Assembly (NCBI RefSeq): GCF_041687175.1
Contig: NZ_JAWLCK010000002.1
Span: 13,050 to 77,049 of the forward strand
Direction of reading: 5' to 3'
Length of the DNA stretch: 64,000 nt
From: Lutispora sp041687175
GTDB lineage: Bacteria > Bacillota > Clostridia > Lutisporales > Lutisporaceae
Part shown: piece after piece, positions 17,130 to 25,699 of the stretch
Numbering within the stretch: position 1 is the first letter of the stretch
How the letters are laid out: each line of letters begins with the position of its first letter
Translations under genes and position numbers: made by a program
Notes under the pieces: model-generated
Told to the model about the DNA's origin: nothing
Seen by the model: the letters and a program-made list of their open reading frames with translations, nothing else
Databases searched by the model: none

Positions 17130-17498
17130 ATGAAAGTATGTATTCCTATTGAAGAAAACAAGGGATTGGACAGTGTAGCGCATAACCATTTTGGGTCAGC
17201 TCCATTTTTTCTTATCTATGACGTAGATAAAGAAGAGATGAAGGTCATTGAAAATGGAGATTTGAATCATTCTCATGGTATGTGCCAGCCTCTTAAAGCA
17301 ATAGGAGGGGAAAGGGTTGACGCTATCTTGGTTGGAGGAATCGGTGCAGGAGCATTGACCAAGCTGAACAACCAGGGAATTAGGGTATACAAGGTAGCTA
17401 ATGATACTGTATTAAATAATATTAAGATGCTTAAGGATAATAAGCTTGGTGAGTTCACTATAAATAACAGCTGCAATCACCATAATTGCAATCATTAA
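17130..17498 (+). CDS. NifX/NafY-like iron-molybdenum-cofactor-binding-domain protein
   Basis: A 122-residue protein of the Nitro_FeMo-Co (NifX/NifB C-terminal-like) family. It has the expected start MKVCIPIEENKGLDS, the FGSAPFFLIYD strand and the GGIGAGALTKLNNQGI segment. The tail NNSCNHHNCNH is a likely metal-binding appendage. Proteins of this family outside nif clusters bind metal-sulfur or Fe-Mo type clusters; the exact role is unknown. The start at 17130 follows AAAGGGG, in preference to the GTG at 17112. It shares a transcript with the ArsR gene. Confidence 0.85.
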   Translation: MKVCIPIEENKGLDSVAHNHFGSAPFFLIYDVDKEEMKVIENGDLNHSHGMCQPLKAIGGERVDAILVGGIGAGALTKLNNQGIRVYKVANDTVLNNIKMLKDNKLGEFTINNSCNHHNCNH

Positions 17499-17548
17499 GC
17501 ATATGAACAGAGCCTTTTGATATCTTGGTAGAATTTCAATTTAAAGCA

Positions 17549-17591
17549 AATGTATATACTATTGTGAAGAAATAGTATATACATTTTTTTT
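17549..17591 (+). terminator. Rho-independent terminator of the arsR unit
   Basis: AATGTATATACTAT (17549-17562) pairs perfectly with 17572-17585 and is followed by a T run to 17591. Confidence 0.88.
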
Positions 17592-17621
17592 ATAATGCAT
17601 AGGAAAGTATAAATGCATTTC

Positions 17622-17670
17622 AAGAAAGGCTTCCTTGTTATTGAAATGCTTCCGATGGAAACCTTTCTTA
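17622..17670. repeat. Inverted repeat with dispersed AAGAAAGGCTTCC motif
   Basis: AAGAAAGGCTTCC (17622-17634) pairs, with one mismatch, with GGAAACCTTTCTT (17658-17670). An alternative stem GCATTTCAA (17614-17622) with TTGAAATGC (17641-17649) overlaps it. The same motif recurs near 46599-46618 and 60915-60934, so this is a small dispersed element rather than a gene-specific structure. The remainder of the 17499-17835 gap holds a terminator and the csoR promoter/operator. Confidence 0.4.
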
Positions 17671-17741
17671 TAACCATAGTAAGCCTTTCTTTTTATTCCA
17701 GGTAGCTTGTAGAGATATTTGTCAACATTTTGCTACAGCTA

Positions 17742-17807
17742 TTGACATCAAATATCAAAAAGTATTAATATATACCTATACCCGTATGGGTATAGGTATA
17801 TATTAAT
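17742..17807 (+). promoter_or_regulatory. csoR promoter with a 44-base perfect palindromic operator
   Basis: TTGACA lies at 17742-17747. A perfect 20-bp inverted repeat with a four-base centre spans 17764-17807 and covers the -10 region. Its core is ATACCCGTATGGGTAT, the A/T-flanked C-run/G-run layout of CsoR-family operators. The CsoR-type repressor and P-type ATPase follow. Confidence 0.8.
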
Positions 17808-17835
17808 TAAATAAAAGAATATTGGAGGTGGAAAA

Positions 17836-18111
17836 ATGCGTGCATGTATGGATATACCTAAGCTTAAAGTAAGAATAAAAAAGATACAGGGACAGCTTAA
17901 TGCTATATCTGAAATGATAGAAAAAGATGTTCCCTGTGAGGATATTTTAATCCAAATTGGTGCTGCTAAAGGTGCTTTACATAAGGTAGGGCAGATTGTG
18001 CTAGAAGGACATATACAGCACTGTGTGAAGGAAGGAATTGAGCATGGAGATGCGGACAAAACAATAGCTGACTTTACAAAGGCAGTTGAGCAATTCTCAA
18101 GAATGAGTTAA
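17836..18111 (+). CDS. CsoR-family metal-sensing repressor
   Basis: A 91-residue all-helical repressor. The family Cu(I)-binding triad is present: Cys in DVPCEDIL, then His and Cys in EGHIQHC (His and Cys four apart). This favours a copper-type CsoR over the persulfide sensor CstR, which lacks the His. It has a GGAGGTGG ribosome binding site, sits just after the palindrome at 17764-17807 and 11 bases before the P-type ATPase. It would release the operator when metal binds and so turn on the pump. Confidence 0.9.
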   Translation: MRACMDIPKLKVRIKKIQGQLNAISEMIEKDVPCEDILIQIGAAKGALHKVGQIVLEGHIQHCVKEGIEHGDADKTIADFTKAVEQFSRMS

Positions 18112-18122
18112 GGGGGAAAAAC

Positions 18123-19988
18123 ATGACTAGACTAAAACAGTGGCTTTCAGAAGACGAAAACCGCACTATTTTCTATATAGTTATTTCTGGTATATCTTTA
18201 TTATTAAGCTTTTTTGAAATTGGTTTTAAGAATTTTCCTATAGATTTTGCCTGGGTAGCCATTATACTTTGTGGTTTACCAATCATTAAAGAAGCCGTAA
18301 TTGGCTTGGTCACCGAGTTTGATATTAAAGCAGATGTGTTGGTAGCCATGGCTTTGGTTGCTTCGGTATTTATTGGTGAAATATTCGCAGCAGGTGAAGT
18401 TGCTTTTATCATGGCAATTGGAGCACTATTAGAAGAAAGAACAGTTCGCAAAGCTCGTGAGGGTATAGAGAAGCTGGTTTCTATTACTCCGCGGACAGCA
18501 AGAGTAGTAAGAGATGGGTTCGACACTATAATTCCTGCTGAAGAAGTGCAAGTTGGTGATATTCTACGAGTGCTTGCAGGAGAGATTATAGCAGTGGATG
18601 GTGTGATTACATCAGGACAAACCTCAATCAACGAATCTGTTATGACAGGGGAAAGCCTTCCGGTAGACAAGGGGGTTGGAGATGAGGTTTCCAGCGGTAC
18701 CCTGAACCAGTTTGGTACTTTTGAGATGAAAGCTACTAAGGTTGGAGAAGATAGCTCGCTGCAGCGCATGATAAGACTTGTAGAACAGGCAGATGCAAAT
18801 AAAGCATCTATTGTCAGCCTTACAGACAGATGGGCAACATGGATTGTAGTAATCGCATTAACATCAGCAATTATAACCTGGTTCTTTACAGGTGAAATCA
18901 TAAGGGCTGTAACCATATTGGTTGTGTTCTGCCCCTGTGCTTTGGTGTTGGCAACTCCAACTGCCATTATGGCGGGAATAGGCAATGCTACCAAGTTCGG
19001 AATATTAGTGCGTACAGGTGATGCTCTTGAGAGGTTATCACATGTTAAACGTGTTGCTTTTGATAAAACTGGGACAATCACTTATGGAAAACCTGAAGTA
19101 ATTGCAGTAAAAAGTTTTTCGTCCAATATCTCAGATGACAGTTTGCTGGCAATCACTGCTTCAGCAGAGCAGAATTCTGAACATCCTCTGGGTCGTGCAG
19201 TTTTAAACTACGCTAAAAGCAAGGTGAAATTGTACAAGCCTGAAAACTTCATACTTCTGCCAGGACGTGGTGTCAGTGCAACGGTTGACAACAGAGCTAT
19301 TTTTGCAGGGAACGAGGAATTGTTTAAAGAAAAAGGGATTATAATTTCTAATGAGATTATAAGGTCTGCTCAGGAATATTTAGATGATGGTTGTACTGTT
19401 ATATATGTTAGTATAGGGAATGAATCTGTTGGTTTTATAGCATTATCTGATACCCTTAGGCCTGATGCGAAAAGCATGGTTCAGCGCCTTCATTCACTAG
19501 GTGTTAAAACACTGCTGCTAACAGGTGATAATTCAAAAGCTGCAACTCATATGGCGCAGCTTGTGGGTATAAGCGATGTAAAATCAGAGCAATTGCCAGA
19601 GGATAAAATGAATGCTATTATCAACTGTCAGAATAACGATGAAACTGTTTGTATGGTCGGTGATGGTGTAAATGATGCTCCTGCATTGAAAACAGCTTAT
19701 GTTGGTGTCGCAATGGGTGGTATAGGAAGTGATATTGCAGTTGAAGCAGCCGATGTGGCATTAGTAAGTGATGATATTCAGAGAATACCCTATCTGATGA
19801 AATTGGCACAGAAAACAATGAAAACCATAAAGCTAAATGTGGTTTTTTCTATGGGATTGAATTTTGCTGCTATTATCCTAGCCATTACTGGCGTATTAAA
19901 TCCTGTTGTTGGTGCTTTGGTGCATAATGCAGGTTCAGTAGCAGTAATTATAAATTCAGCACTTTTGCTGAACCTTAAGGATGAATAA
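18123..19988 (+). CDS. Heavy-metal P1B-type ATPase without N-terminal metal-binding domain
   Basis: A 621-residue membrane ATPase that starts directly at the first membrane helices; no HMA domain or His-rich N-terminus is present. Catalytic motifs are complete: TGES, CPC in VVFCPCALVLATPTAIM, DKTGT, HP in SEHPLGRAV and GDGVNDAPAL. The last helix pair has ALVHNAGSVAVIINS instead of the MxxSS of copper pumps or the DxG of zinc/cadmium pumps. The metal is thus uncertain: the CsoR neighbour suggests Cu(I), the motif suggests another or broader specificity. It is cotranscribed with csoR. Confidence 0.88.
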   Translation: MTRLKQWLSEDENRTIFYIVISGISLLLSFFEIGFKNFPIDFAWVAIILCGLPIIKEAVIGLVTEFDIKADVLVAMALVASVFIGEIFAAGEVAFIMAIGALLEERTVRKAREGIEKLVSITPRTARVVRDGFDTIIPAEEVQVGDILRVLAGEIIAVDGVITSGQTSINESVMTGESLPVDKGVGDEVSSGTLNQFGTFEMKATKVGEDSSLQRMIRLVEQADANKASIVSLTDRWATWIVVIALTSAIITWFFTGEIIRAVTILVVFCPCALVLATPTAIMAGIGNATKFGILVRTGDALERLSHVKRVAFDKTGTITYGKPEVIAVKSFSSNISDDSLLAITASAEQNSEHPLGRAVLNYAKSKVKLYKPENFILLPGRGVSATVDNRAIFAGNEELFKEKGIIISNEIIRSAQEYLDDGCTVIYVSIGNESVGFIALSDTLRPDAKSMVQRLHSLGVKTLLLTGDNSKAATHMAQLVGISDVKSEQLPEDKMNAIINCQNNDETVCMVGDGVNDAPALKTAYVGVAMGGIGSDIAVEAADVALVSDDIQRIPYLMKLAQKTMKTIKLNVVFSMGLNFAAIILAITGVLNPVVGALVHNAGSVAVIINSALLLNLKDE

Positions 19989-20005
19989 AATATTTATGGT
20001 TACAG

Positions 20006-20043
20006 GGCTGTTGAAAAACTCTAATTCTGCAACAGCCTTTTTT
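20006..20043 (+). terminator. Rho-independent terminator after the P-type ATPase
   Basis: GGCTGTTG (20006-20013) pairs with CAACAGCC (20030-20037), followed by six T. Confidence 0.85.
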
Positions 20044-20206
20044 CATTAATATATCATTTGCTTTATTGGACAGGTCAGCGATATGTAAGTTTTACCAATA
20101 ATATCAACTAGCACAACGAGTTTAATTAGTATAAACATAACTAAAGTAAAAATTGCAATAATACAGAGTGATTGTATATTTTATCAGATATCAAGGCGGT
20201 GTAGAA

Positions 20207-21382
20207 ATGAATAGATATTATGTTGATCTGCATGTACATGTAGGGCGCTCGTCTAAGGGTAAAGAAGTGAAGAAAGCCACTGCAAATAATCTGACATTTG
20301 AGAATGTTGCTTATGAAGCCTACAGGAAAGGCATAGATGTGATAGGTGTGGTTGACTGTATATCTCCATATATACTGGAAGATATCAATGAACTGATAGA
20401 TAAAGGAGAAATGGTGGAAAAGAACGGTGGAGGCATAGAGTATAGAGGCAGACAAACCTTACTATTGGGAGCGGAAATAGAAACTCATGAAAGGCGTGGC
20501 TGCAGCGCCCATTCACTGTGTTTCTTCCCTAGCCTCAAACATATAACAGATTTTTCAAATGAAATGAGAAAGCACATCAAAAACATCTGGGCATTTAGCC
20601 TGATGAGCCACTTAACAGGACAGGAACTGTTTGATATTGTTGAAGCCTTTGGTGGTGTTTATATGCCAGCCCATGCCTTTACACCTCACAAAAGCTTCTA
20701 TGGCAACTGTTGTGAATCCCTCCATGAGATATTCGATGATAGATCCCTTGAAAAAATACTTTCAGTTGAGTTGGGCCTGAGTGCAGATTCAATGATGGCA
20801 AGTCAACTGAGCGAACTGGATGGGAAAAGCTTTACAAGCAATTCGGATGCTCATTCACTGCCTAAGATGGGGAGGGAGTATAACATATTTGAGATGGAAG
20901 ATACCAGTTATGAAGAAGTGCTGAAAGCCCTTTGGGGTAGGGATGGCAGGAAGATTATTGCCAATTATGGATTGAACCCCAAATTAGGCAAATATCATAG
21001 ATCTTATTGCGATACCTGTGGTAAGGTAATAGAAGGAGAACCTCCTGTACTGAAATGTCCTATGTCTGATAAACATAAAGTAGTGGTAGGAGTTAGGGAT
21101 AGATTGGAGATTATCAAAGATAGAGATTATCCAGAAATGCAATCAAGACCTCCCTATAACTATCAGATACCCCTTGAATTTATCCCGAAAGTAGGTCCTA
21201 AAACCATTGACAAGCTGATTGATCATTTTGGCAGTGAAATGAAAGTACTGCATGATGCCAGCTATGGGGAGATTGCAGAAGTGGTGAAGGAAGATATGGC
21301 ACGAAATATAGTTTTGGCAAGGGAAGGCAAACTGGGCATAGATGTCGGCGGCGGAGGAGTATACGGCAGGATAGAGGTGTAA
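20207..21382 (+). CDS. Endonuclease Q-like PHP-domain protein
   Basis: A 391-residue protein. The PHP metal site is visible: DLHVHVGRSS at the start, GAEIETHE, PAHAFTPHKSFYG and NSDAHS. A zinc-ribbon-like CDTC...LKCP segment follows near 270-290, and a helix-hairpin-helix-like PKVGPKTIDKLIDHFG lies near the end. This order is that of endonuclease Q, which cuts DNA 5' of deaminated bases and abasic sites; in Bacillus and Clostridia the family is often annotated only as TIGR00375. The start ATG at 20207 follows AAGGCGGTG. It is three bases upstream of the RNase Z gene. Confidence 0.85.
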   Translation: MNRYYVDLHVHVGRSSKGKEVKKATANNLTFENVAYEAYRKGIDVIGVVDCISPYILEDINELIDKGEMVEKNGGGIEYRGRQTLLLGAEIETHERRGCSAHSLCFFPSLKHITDFSNEMRKHIKNIWAFSLMSHLTGQELFDIVEAFGGVYMPAHAFTPHKSFYGNCCESLHEIFDDRSLEKILSVELGLSADSMMASQLSELDGKSFTSNSDAHSLPKMGREYNIFEMEDTSYEEVLKALWGRDGRKIIANYGLNPKLGKYHRSYCDTCGKVIEGEPPVLKCPMSDKHKVVVGVRDRLEIIKDRDYPEMQSRPPYNYQIPLEFIPKVGPKTIDKLIDHFGSEMKVLHDASYGEIAEVVKEDMARNIVLAREGKLGIDVGGGGVYGRIEV

Positions 21383-21385
21383 ACT

Positions 21386-22342
21386 ATGATTGATGTAACA
21401 TTACTGGGAAGCGGGGGAAGTATGCCTATGCCAAACAGATTTCTATCATCCCTCCTTATCAGTTATAAAGGAAGAAAGATACTCATAGATTGTGGAGAAG
21501 GAACTCAGGTAGCCATGAGAAGTATGAATACCGGCTTTAAAAACATCGATATGATCTGTATCACTCATCTACATGGAGATCATATATTTGGTTTGCCCGG
21601 GCTCATATCTACCATGAGAAACAGCGAAAGGACAGAAAAGATAAAAATAATAGGGCCGGAAGGGACTCGTGAGGTACTTAAGGGGCTCCTGAGTCCTATT
21701 ACATATATGCCTTTTGATCTGGATATAATTGAAAGCCCACAGAAAACTTTAAGAATTGTAAAATCATCAATAGCATTGGAAGTTAAAGAGTATGAGGAAC
21801 CTGAGAGTGCTGATATGCTCCTTTCAACTCTAATGCTGGAGCATTCATCACCCTGTTTAGGTTATTCTTTTTACTTGCCTAGGAACCCAAAATTCTCTGT
21901 GGAAAAGGCAGAATTAAATAAAGTACCTATGGAAATATGGGGAAGGCTTCAAAAAGGGGAAACTGTTGTGCATGACAATATGACTTATGAACCTCATATG
22001 GTTTTAGGGGAGAAGAGAAGGGGTATAAAAGTCAGTTTTATATCCGATACCAGGCCCATAGAAGCCATACCAGATTTCATAAAAGAAAGCGATTTGCTTA
22101 TATGCGAGGGTACTTATGGATATGATGGAGATATTGAAAAAGCCCAGCGAAATAAGCATATGACCTTCAAAGAAGCTGCAATGCTTGCCAAAGAGGGGGA
22201 AGTAAGAGAACTATTATTGACCCATTTCAGCCCATCCATGGATAAGCCGGAGATTTACAGGCAAAATGCAGCAGACATATTTGCTGATGTGATAATCGGT
22301 TATGACGGATATACAAAGACAATATCCTTTCAGGACAGATAA
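21386..22342 (+). CDS. rnz: Ribonuclease Z (tRNase Z)
   Basis: A 318-residue metallo-beta-lactamase-fold nuclease that trims tRNA 3' trailers. It shows LGSGGSMPMPNRFLSS, the zinc motif THLHGDHIFGLPGL, the later HSSPCLGYSF, SFISDTRP and LLTHFSP segments, all in the RNase Z order. Length agrees with the bacterial short form. It is translated immediately after the endonuclease Q-like gene (three-base gap) and followed by a terminator. Confidence 0.92.
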   Translation: MIDVTLLGSGGSMPMPNRFLSSLLISYKGRKILIDCGEGTQVAMRSMNTGFKNIDMICITHLHGDHIFGLPGLISTMRNSERTEKIKIIGPEGTREVLKGLLSPITYMPFDLDIIESPQKTLRIVKSSIALEVKEYEEPESADMLLSTLMLEHSSPCLGYSFYLPRNPKFSVEKAELNKVPMEIWGRLQKGETVVHDNMTYEPHMVLGEKRRGIKVSFISDTRPIEAIPDFIKESDLLICEGTYGYDGDIEKAQRNKHMTFKEAAMLAKEGEVRELLLTHFSPSMDKPEIYRQNAADIFADVIIGYDGYTKTISFQDR

Positions 22343-22432
22343 AATTTTCTCCTTCTATTTACAGAGTGGCTTGGAGGAAGAAGTACTTTTCTTTATAACT
22401 TCTGCATGAGATAAATATATATGATTAAAACG

Positions 22433-22469
22433 ACGAGTAGAATGATAATTTATAGTTCTACTCGTTTTT
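22433..22469 (+). terminator. Rho-independent terminator after rnz
   Basis: ACGAGTAGAA (22433-22442) pairs perfectly with TTCTACTCGT (22456-22465), followed by five T. Confidence 0.9.
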
Positions 22470-22536
22470 CATTTATTCAATAGTCCTGTTGACAAGCAGA
22501 TTTTATGAGGGAGATTAATCTTAGTAGTTAAGAAAG

Positions 22537-22636
22537 AATTAGGTTGAATTAGGTTAATAGAAACCATCCTATTGCAACCTAATATAACTTAAAAACACCA
22601 TATTTTTCATTGGAGTGTTTTTAAAATATTCCAATG
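22537..22636. promoter_or_regulatory. Cluster of repeats upstream of the sigma-54 promoter, candidate activator site
   Basis: AATTAGGTT occurs twice in tandem (22537-22545, 22547-22555) with an inverted copy AACCTAAT at 22576-22583. Further down CATTGGA (22608-22614) and TCCAATG (22630-22636) form an inverted repeat with a 15-base spacer, centred about 85 bases before the -24 element. This is the usual range for enhancer-binding-protein sites. AAAAACAC (22591-22598) with GTGTTTTT (22615-22622) is an alternative, overlapping hairpin that could be a terminator. Which element binds protein is inferred. Confidence 0.5.
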
Positions 22637-22702
22637 CCGGACAATGTGGATTTTTTTCCTTGCCACACAAACATAAATAAATAAATGATTCATTTTTTAA
22701 TT

Positions 22703-22720
22703 TTGGCACGGTATTTGCTT
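22703..22720 (+). promoter_or_regulatory. Sigma-54 (-24/-12) promoter of the peptide-utilisation operon
   Basis: TTGGCACGGTATTTGCT fits the consensus YTGGCACGrNNNTTGCW at every position; the invariant GG is at 22705-22706 and GC at 22717-22718. Transcription would start near 22730, about 38 bases before the first ATG. The sigma-54-dependent activator is encoded at the other end of the cluster (34264). Confidence 0.88.
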
Positions 22721-22767
22721 ATTAATTAGGCTATTAATATTTATAAATAAGTTGGAGGGTGCCGCAG

Positions 22768-23739
22768 ATGACAAAACTACTAGAATTCAAGGATTACAGC
22801 ATGGGGTTTAAAGATGATAATGGAAATATATACAATTTGCTGGATAAAATCACATTTCATATAGAGGAAGGTAAAGCCTTGGGTGTGGTAGGAGAATCTG
22901 GATGCGGTAAAAGTATGACAAGTTTGTCCGTTATGAGATTACTGCCATCGAATATGGTTTTACAAGGTGGCCAGATTTTATATAAAGGTGAAGATTTGCT
23001 GAAGAAGTCTGAGTCTGATATGCAAAAAGTAAGGGGCAAAGACATATCAATGGTCTTTCAAGAACCTATGACATCTTTGAATCCTGTTTTAACAGTTGGA
23101 TTCCAGATAGGTGAAGTGCTAAAGAAACATTTTCCTGATATGAGCAAAGAGCAAATAAGGAAAAAGGTAATCGAACAGTTGGATATGGTAGGCATACCAA
23201 GCCCTGAGAAAAGAGTTAACCAATATCCTCATGAGTTTTCGGGAGGCATGAGACAGAGAGTAATGATAGCCATGGCAGTAATATGCCAGCCCAATTTGTT
23301 GATTGCAGATGAACCTACAACTGCCCTCGATGTTACTATTCAGGCTCAGGTATTGGATTTAATGGTAAAACTAAAGGATAAGGGTTCTCTGATGCTTATA
23401 ACCCACAACCTAGGAATTGTATCTGAGATATGTGATGAGGTTGTAGTAATGTATGCCGGAAGAGTAGTTGAAAAAGGCAGCATGGAAGAAATATTTGATA
23501 ATCCGTGCCATCCATATACAAAGGGACTTATGGAAGCAATACCATCATTGACTAATAAAAAGGAGGAGTTGTACTCCATACCAGGCACGGTTCCCATAGC
23601 CAAGAACTTTGCTTCTGGCTGCAGATTTGCAGATAGATGCAGCCTATGTATGGGAGACTGCAAGGACAGTGTTCCTCCCATGAAAGAGATTAGCCCTAAT
23701 CATTATGTACAATGCTGGTTGGACTTTGAAGGGAGGTAA
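22768..23739 (+). CDS. Oligopeptide/dipeptide ABC transporter ATPase, DppD/OppD type
   Basis: A 323-residue ATPase with Walker A GESGCGKS, signature EFSGGMRQRVMIAMAV, Walker B LLIADEPTTALD, and the C-terminal oligopeptide-transporter domain with the Cys-rich CRFADRCSLCMGDC cluster that binds an iron-sulfur centre in this family. The start at 22768 is ten bases after GGAGG; an in-frame GTG at 22759 overlaps the site. It is the first gene after the sigma-54 promoter and heads a transporter set with gene order ATPase, ATPase, permease, permease, hydrolase, binding protein. Confidence 0.93.
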   Translation: MTKLLEFKDYSMGFKDDNGNIYNLLDKITFHIEEGKALGVVGESGCGKSMTSLSVMRLLPSNMVLQGGQILYKGEDLLKKSESDMQKVRGKDISMVFQEPMTSLNPVLTVGFQIGEVLKKHFPDMSKEQIRKKVIEQLDMVGIPSPEKRVNQYPHEFSGGMRQRVMIAMAVICQPNLLIADEPTTALDVTIQAQVLDLMVKLKDKGSLMLITHNLGIVSEICDEVVVMYAGRVVEKGSMEEIFDNPCHPYTKGLMEAIPSLTNKKEELYSIPGTVPIAKNFASGCRFADRCSLCMGDCKDSVPPMKEISPNHYVQCWLDFEGR

Positions 23740-23744
23740 TGAAT

Positions 23745-24740
23745 ATGGGAGATAAAATATTAGAGGTTAAAGATTTAACTAAATACTTTGAAGTATCCAG
23801 TGGTTTATTTGGAAAAAAGAAGTATGTACATGCAGTAGAAAAGGTAAGCTTTGATTTATATAAATCCGAGACCCTTGGAATAGTAGGTGAATCAGGTTCA
23901 GGGAAATCCACATTGGGAAGAGTTCTTTTAAAGCTTATAAAGCAAACTTCAGGAAAAGTTTTATACAAGGGAAAGGACATAATGCAATTGAATTCCAAAG
24001 ATTTTGGGAAAATAAGGAGAGAACTACAGATGGTTTTTCAGGATCCCTATGCTTCTCTCAACCCCAGAATTAAAATTGGTGATTCCATAGCAGAACCACT
24101 TACAGCTAACAACATTGCAGCAAACTATGATGAGGCAAAGAAAAAGGTTTATGAATTATTGGACTTGGTAGGTCTTCAACCTGAATTATATGAGCGTTAC
24201 CCTTATGAATTTTCCGGTGGACAGCGTCAGCGTATCAGTATAGCTAGAGCTTTAGCATTAGAGCCTAAGATACTGGTTTGTGATGAGGCAGTGTCTGCCT
24301 TGGATGTTTCTGTACAAGCCCAGATACTTAATCTCTTCAATAGCTTAAAGAAGAAGCTGGATTTGACCTATTTATTCATCAGCCATGATTTATCCGTAGT
24401 AAAGCATATAAGCGACAGAATTCTGGTAATGTATTTGGGAGAAATCATGGAATTGGCAACGACAGAGCAAATATTCAGCAAAACATTCCATCCTTATACA
24501 GAGGCTTTGATATCTGCCATACCCGATCCGGCTGAAAGAGGGAAAAAGAAGAGAATTATACTTGAAGGTGATATAACCAGTCCCATTGATCCTCCGCCAG
24601 GCTGCCGATTTGCAAGCAGATGCTTTAAAACCATGGAGATATGCAAATGTCAGCACCCTGAAATGATTGAGGTGGAGCCGGGGCATTTTGTTCGATGTCA
24701 TTTATATTCAGAGGGGAAGGAGGACTGCCAAAGTGCTTAA
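23745..24740 (+). CDS. Oligopeptide/dipeptide ABC transporter ATPase, DppF/OppF type
   Basis: A 331-residue partner ATPase with GESGSGKSTLGRVLL, EFSGGQRQRISIARAL, CDEAVSALDVSVQAQ and the C-terminal CRFASRCFKTMEIC cluster. The ATG at 23745 is preferred over 23739 because GGGAGG lies only two bases before the latter. Translation is coupled to the preceding gene, whose stop overlaps this region. It forms the heterodimeric ATPase with the product of the gene before it. Confidence 0.93.
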   Translation: MGDKILEVKDLTKYFEVSSGLFGKKKYVHAVEKVSFDLYKSETLGIVGESGSGKSTLGRVLLKLIKQTSGKVLYKGKDIMQLNSKDFGKIRRELQMVFQDPYASLNPRIKIGDSIAEPLTANNIAANYDEAKKKVYELLDLVGLQPELYERYPYEFSGGQRQRISIARALALEPKILVCDEAVSALDVSVQAQILNLFNSLKKKLDLTYLFISHDLSVVKHISDRILVMYLGEIMELATTEQIFSKTFHPYTEALISAIPDPAERGKKKRIILEGDITSPIDPPPGCRFASRCFKTMEICKCQHPEMIEVEPGHFVRCHLYSEGKEDCQSA

Positions 24741-25695
24741 ATACATGATAAGAAGAGGACTAAAAGGCCTCTTGACCATATTTGTATCCGTTACAATTAC
24801 GTTTTTTATCATAAGGCTTATGCCTGCTGATCCTGTAAGTCTTCTGGTTGACCCAAAGATGGGACCAGAAGTTCAGGAAGCGATGATGAAGCAGTTCGGT
24901 TTGGACAAGCCGTTGATAGAACAATACTTCATTTTTATTAAGGAGGCTATGGTTGGAAATTTGGGAGTTTCCTTTAAAACCAGGCAGCCGGTAGCAGAGG
25001 TAATAATGGAGAAGCTGCCTTGGACGCTGTTACTATTGACTACTACAGTTGCATTTTCTTTATTGATAGGGATACCTTTAGGAATGTTGTCAGCAAAGAA
25101 AAAGAATCAGTTTTTCGATAAGTTGGTCAGTACCCTTGTAGTTATAGGAATTTCAATGTTTATACCATTTTTGTCCTTTGCATTACTGTATATATTTGCA
25201 TACCTGCTTAGGCTGTTTCCTACTGGCGGAGCTTATACACCGCCACCGAAAGAAGGATTTGAATATTTTATGGATGTAGCCAGACATGTAGCGCTGCCGG
25301 CTCTAACTTTGGTTATAAGCAATGTGGGTACAATTATACTCTACACACGAAATGGTATGGTTGATGTCTTCAAAGAAGATTATATCAGAACGGCATTTTC
25401 AAAGGGTTGGAATGATAAATATGTAGTTCGCACTCATGCCCTTAAAAATGCGTTGATTCCTACCATAACAGTAACTGGTTTGATGATAGGCACCATGGTA
25501 GGAGGCGCCGTAATGACTGAGACTGTTTATGCATGGCCGGGTATAGGAAGGTTGGTTTATGACTCTGTAAGCGCTTTGGATTATCCTGTGCTTCAAGGAG
25601 CTTTCCTTGTGTTAGCTATAGCGGTAGTTGTCATGAGTATAATTACGGATTTAGCAGTGGCCTGGTTAGATCCTCGCATCAAATTAGGAGGTTAG
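24733..25695 (+). CDS. Oligopeptide/dipeptide ABC transporter permease, DppB type
   Basis: A 320-residue permease starting at GTG 24733, nine bases after GGAAGGAGG and overlapping the end of the ATPase gene by eight bases. The start MLKYMIRRGLKGLLTIFVSV with the first membrane helix and the SLLVDPKMGPE region is typical of DppB. Six membrane segments and the conserved permease loop near RTAFSKGWNDKYVVRTHALKN are present. It forms the membrane channel with the DppC-type subunit. Confidence 0.92.
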   Translation: MLKYMIRRGLKGLLTIFVSVTITFFIIRLMPADPVSLLVDPKMGPEVQEAMMKQFGLDKPLIEQYFIFIKEAMVGNLGVSFKTRQPVAEVIMEKLPWTLLLLTTTVAFSLLIGIPLGMLSAKKKNQFFDKLVSTLVVIGISMFIPFLSFALLYIFAYLLRLFPTGGAYTPPPKEGFEYFMDVARHVALPALTLVISNVGTIILYTRNGMVDVFKEDYIRTAFSKGWNDKYVVRTHALKNALIPTITVTGLMIGTMVGGAVMTETVYAWPGIGRLVYDSVSALDYPVLQGAFLVLAIAVVVMSIITDLAVAWLDPRIKLGG

Positions 25696-25699
25696 GTAA

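Noticed and set aside
17499..17835. CRISPR-like repeats near the csoR promoter
   Set aside because: The repeats here are inverted palindromes and a terminator; there is no array of equal direct repeats with spacers, nor any cas gene in the window.
18173..19081. Long open frame (about 300 codons) on the minus strand inside the P-type ATPase gene
   Set aside because: It has no ribosome binding site or domain and is a shadow of the ATPase reading frame, whose motifs are fully conserved on the plus strand.
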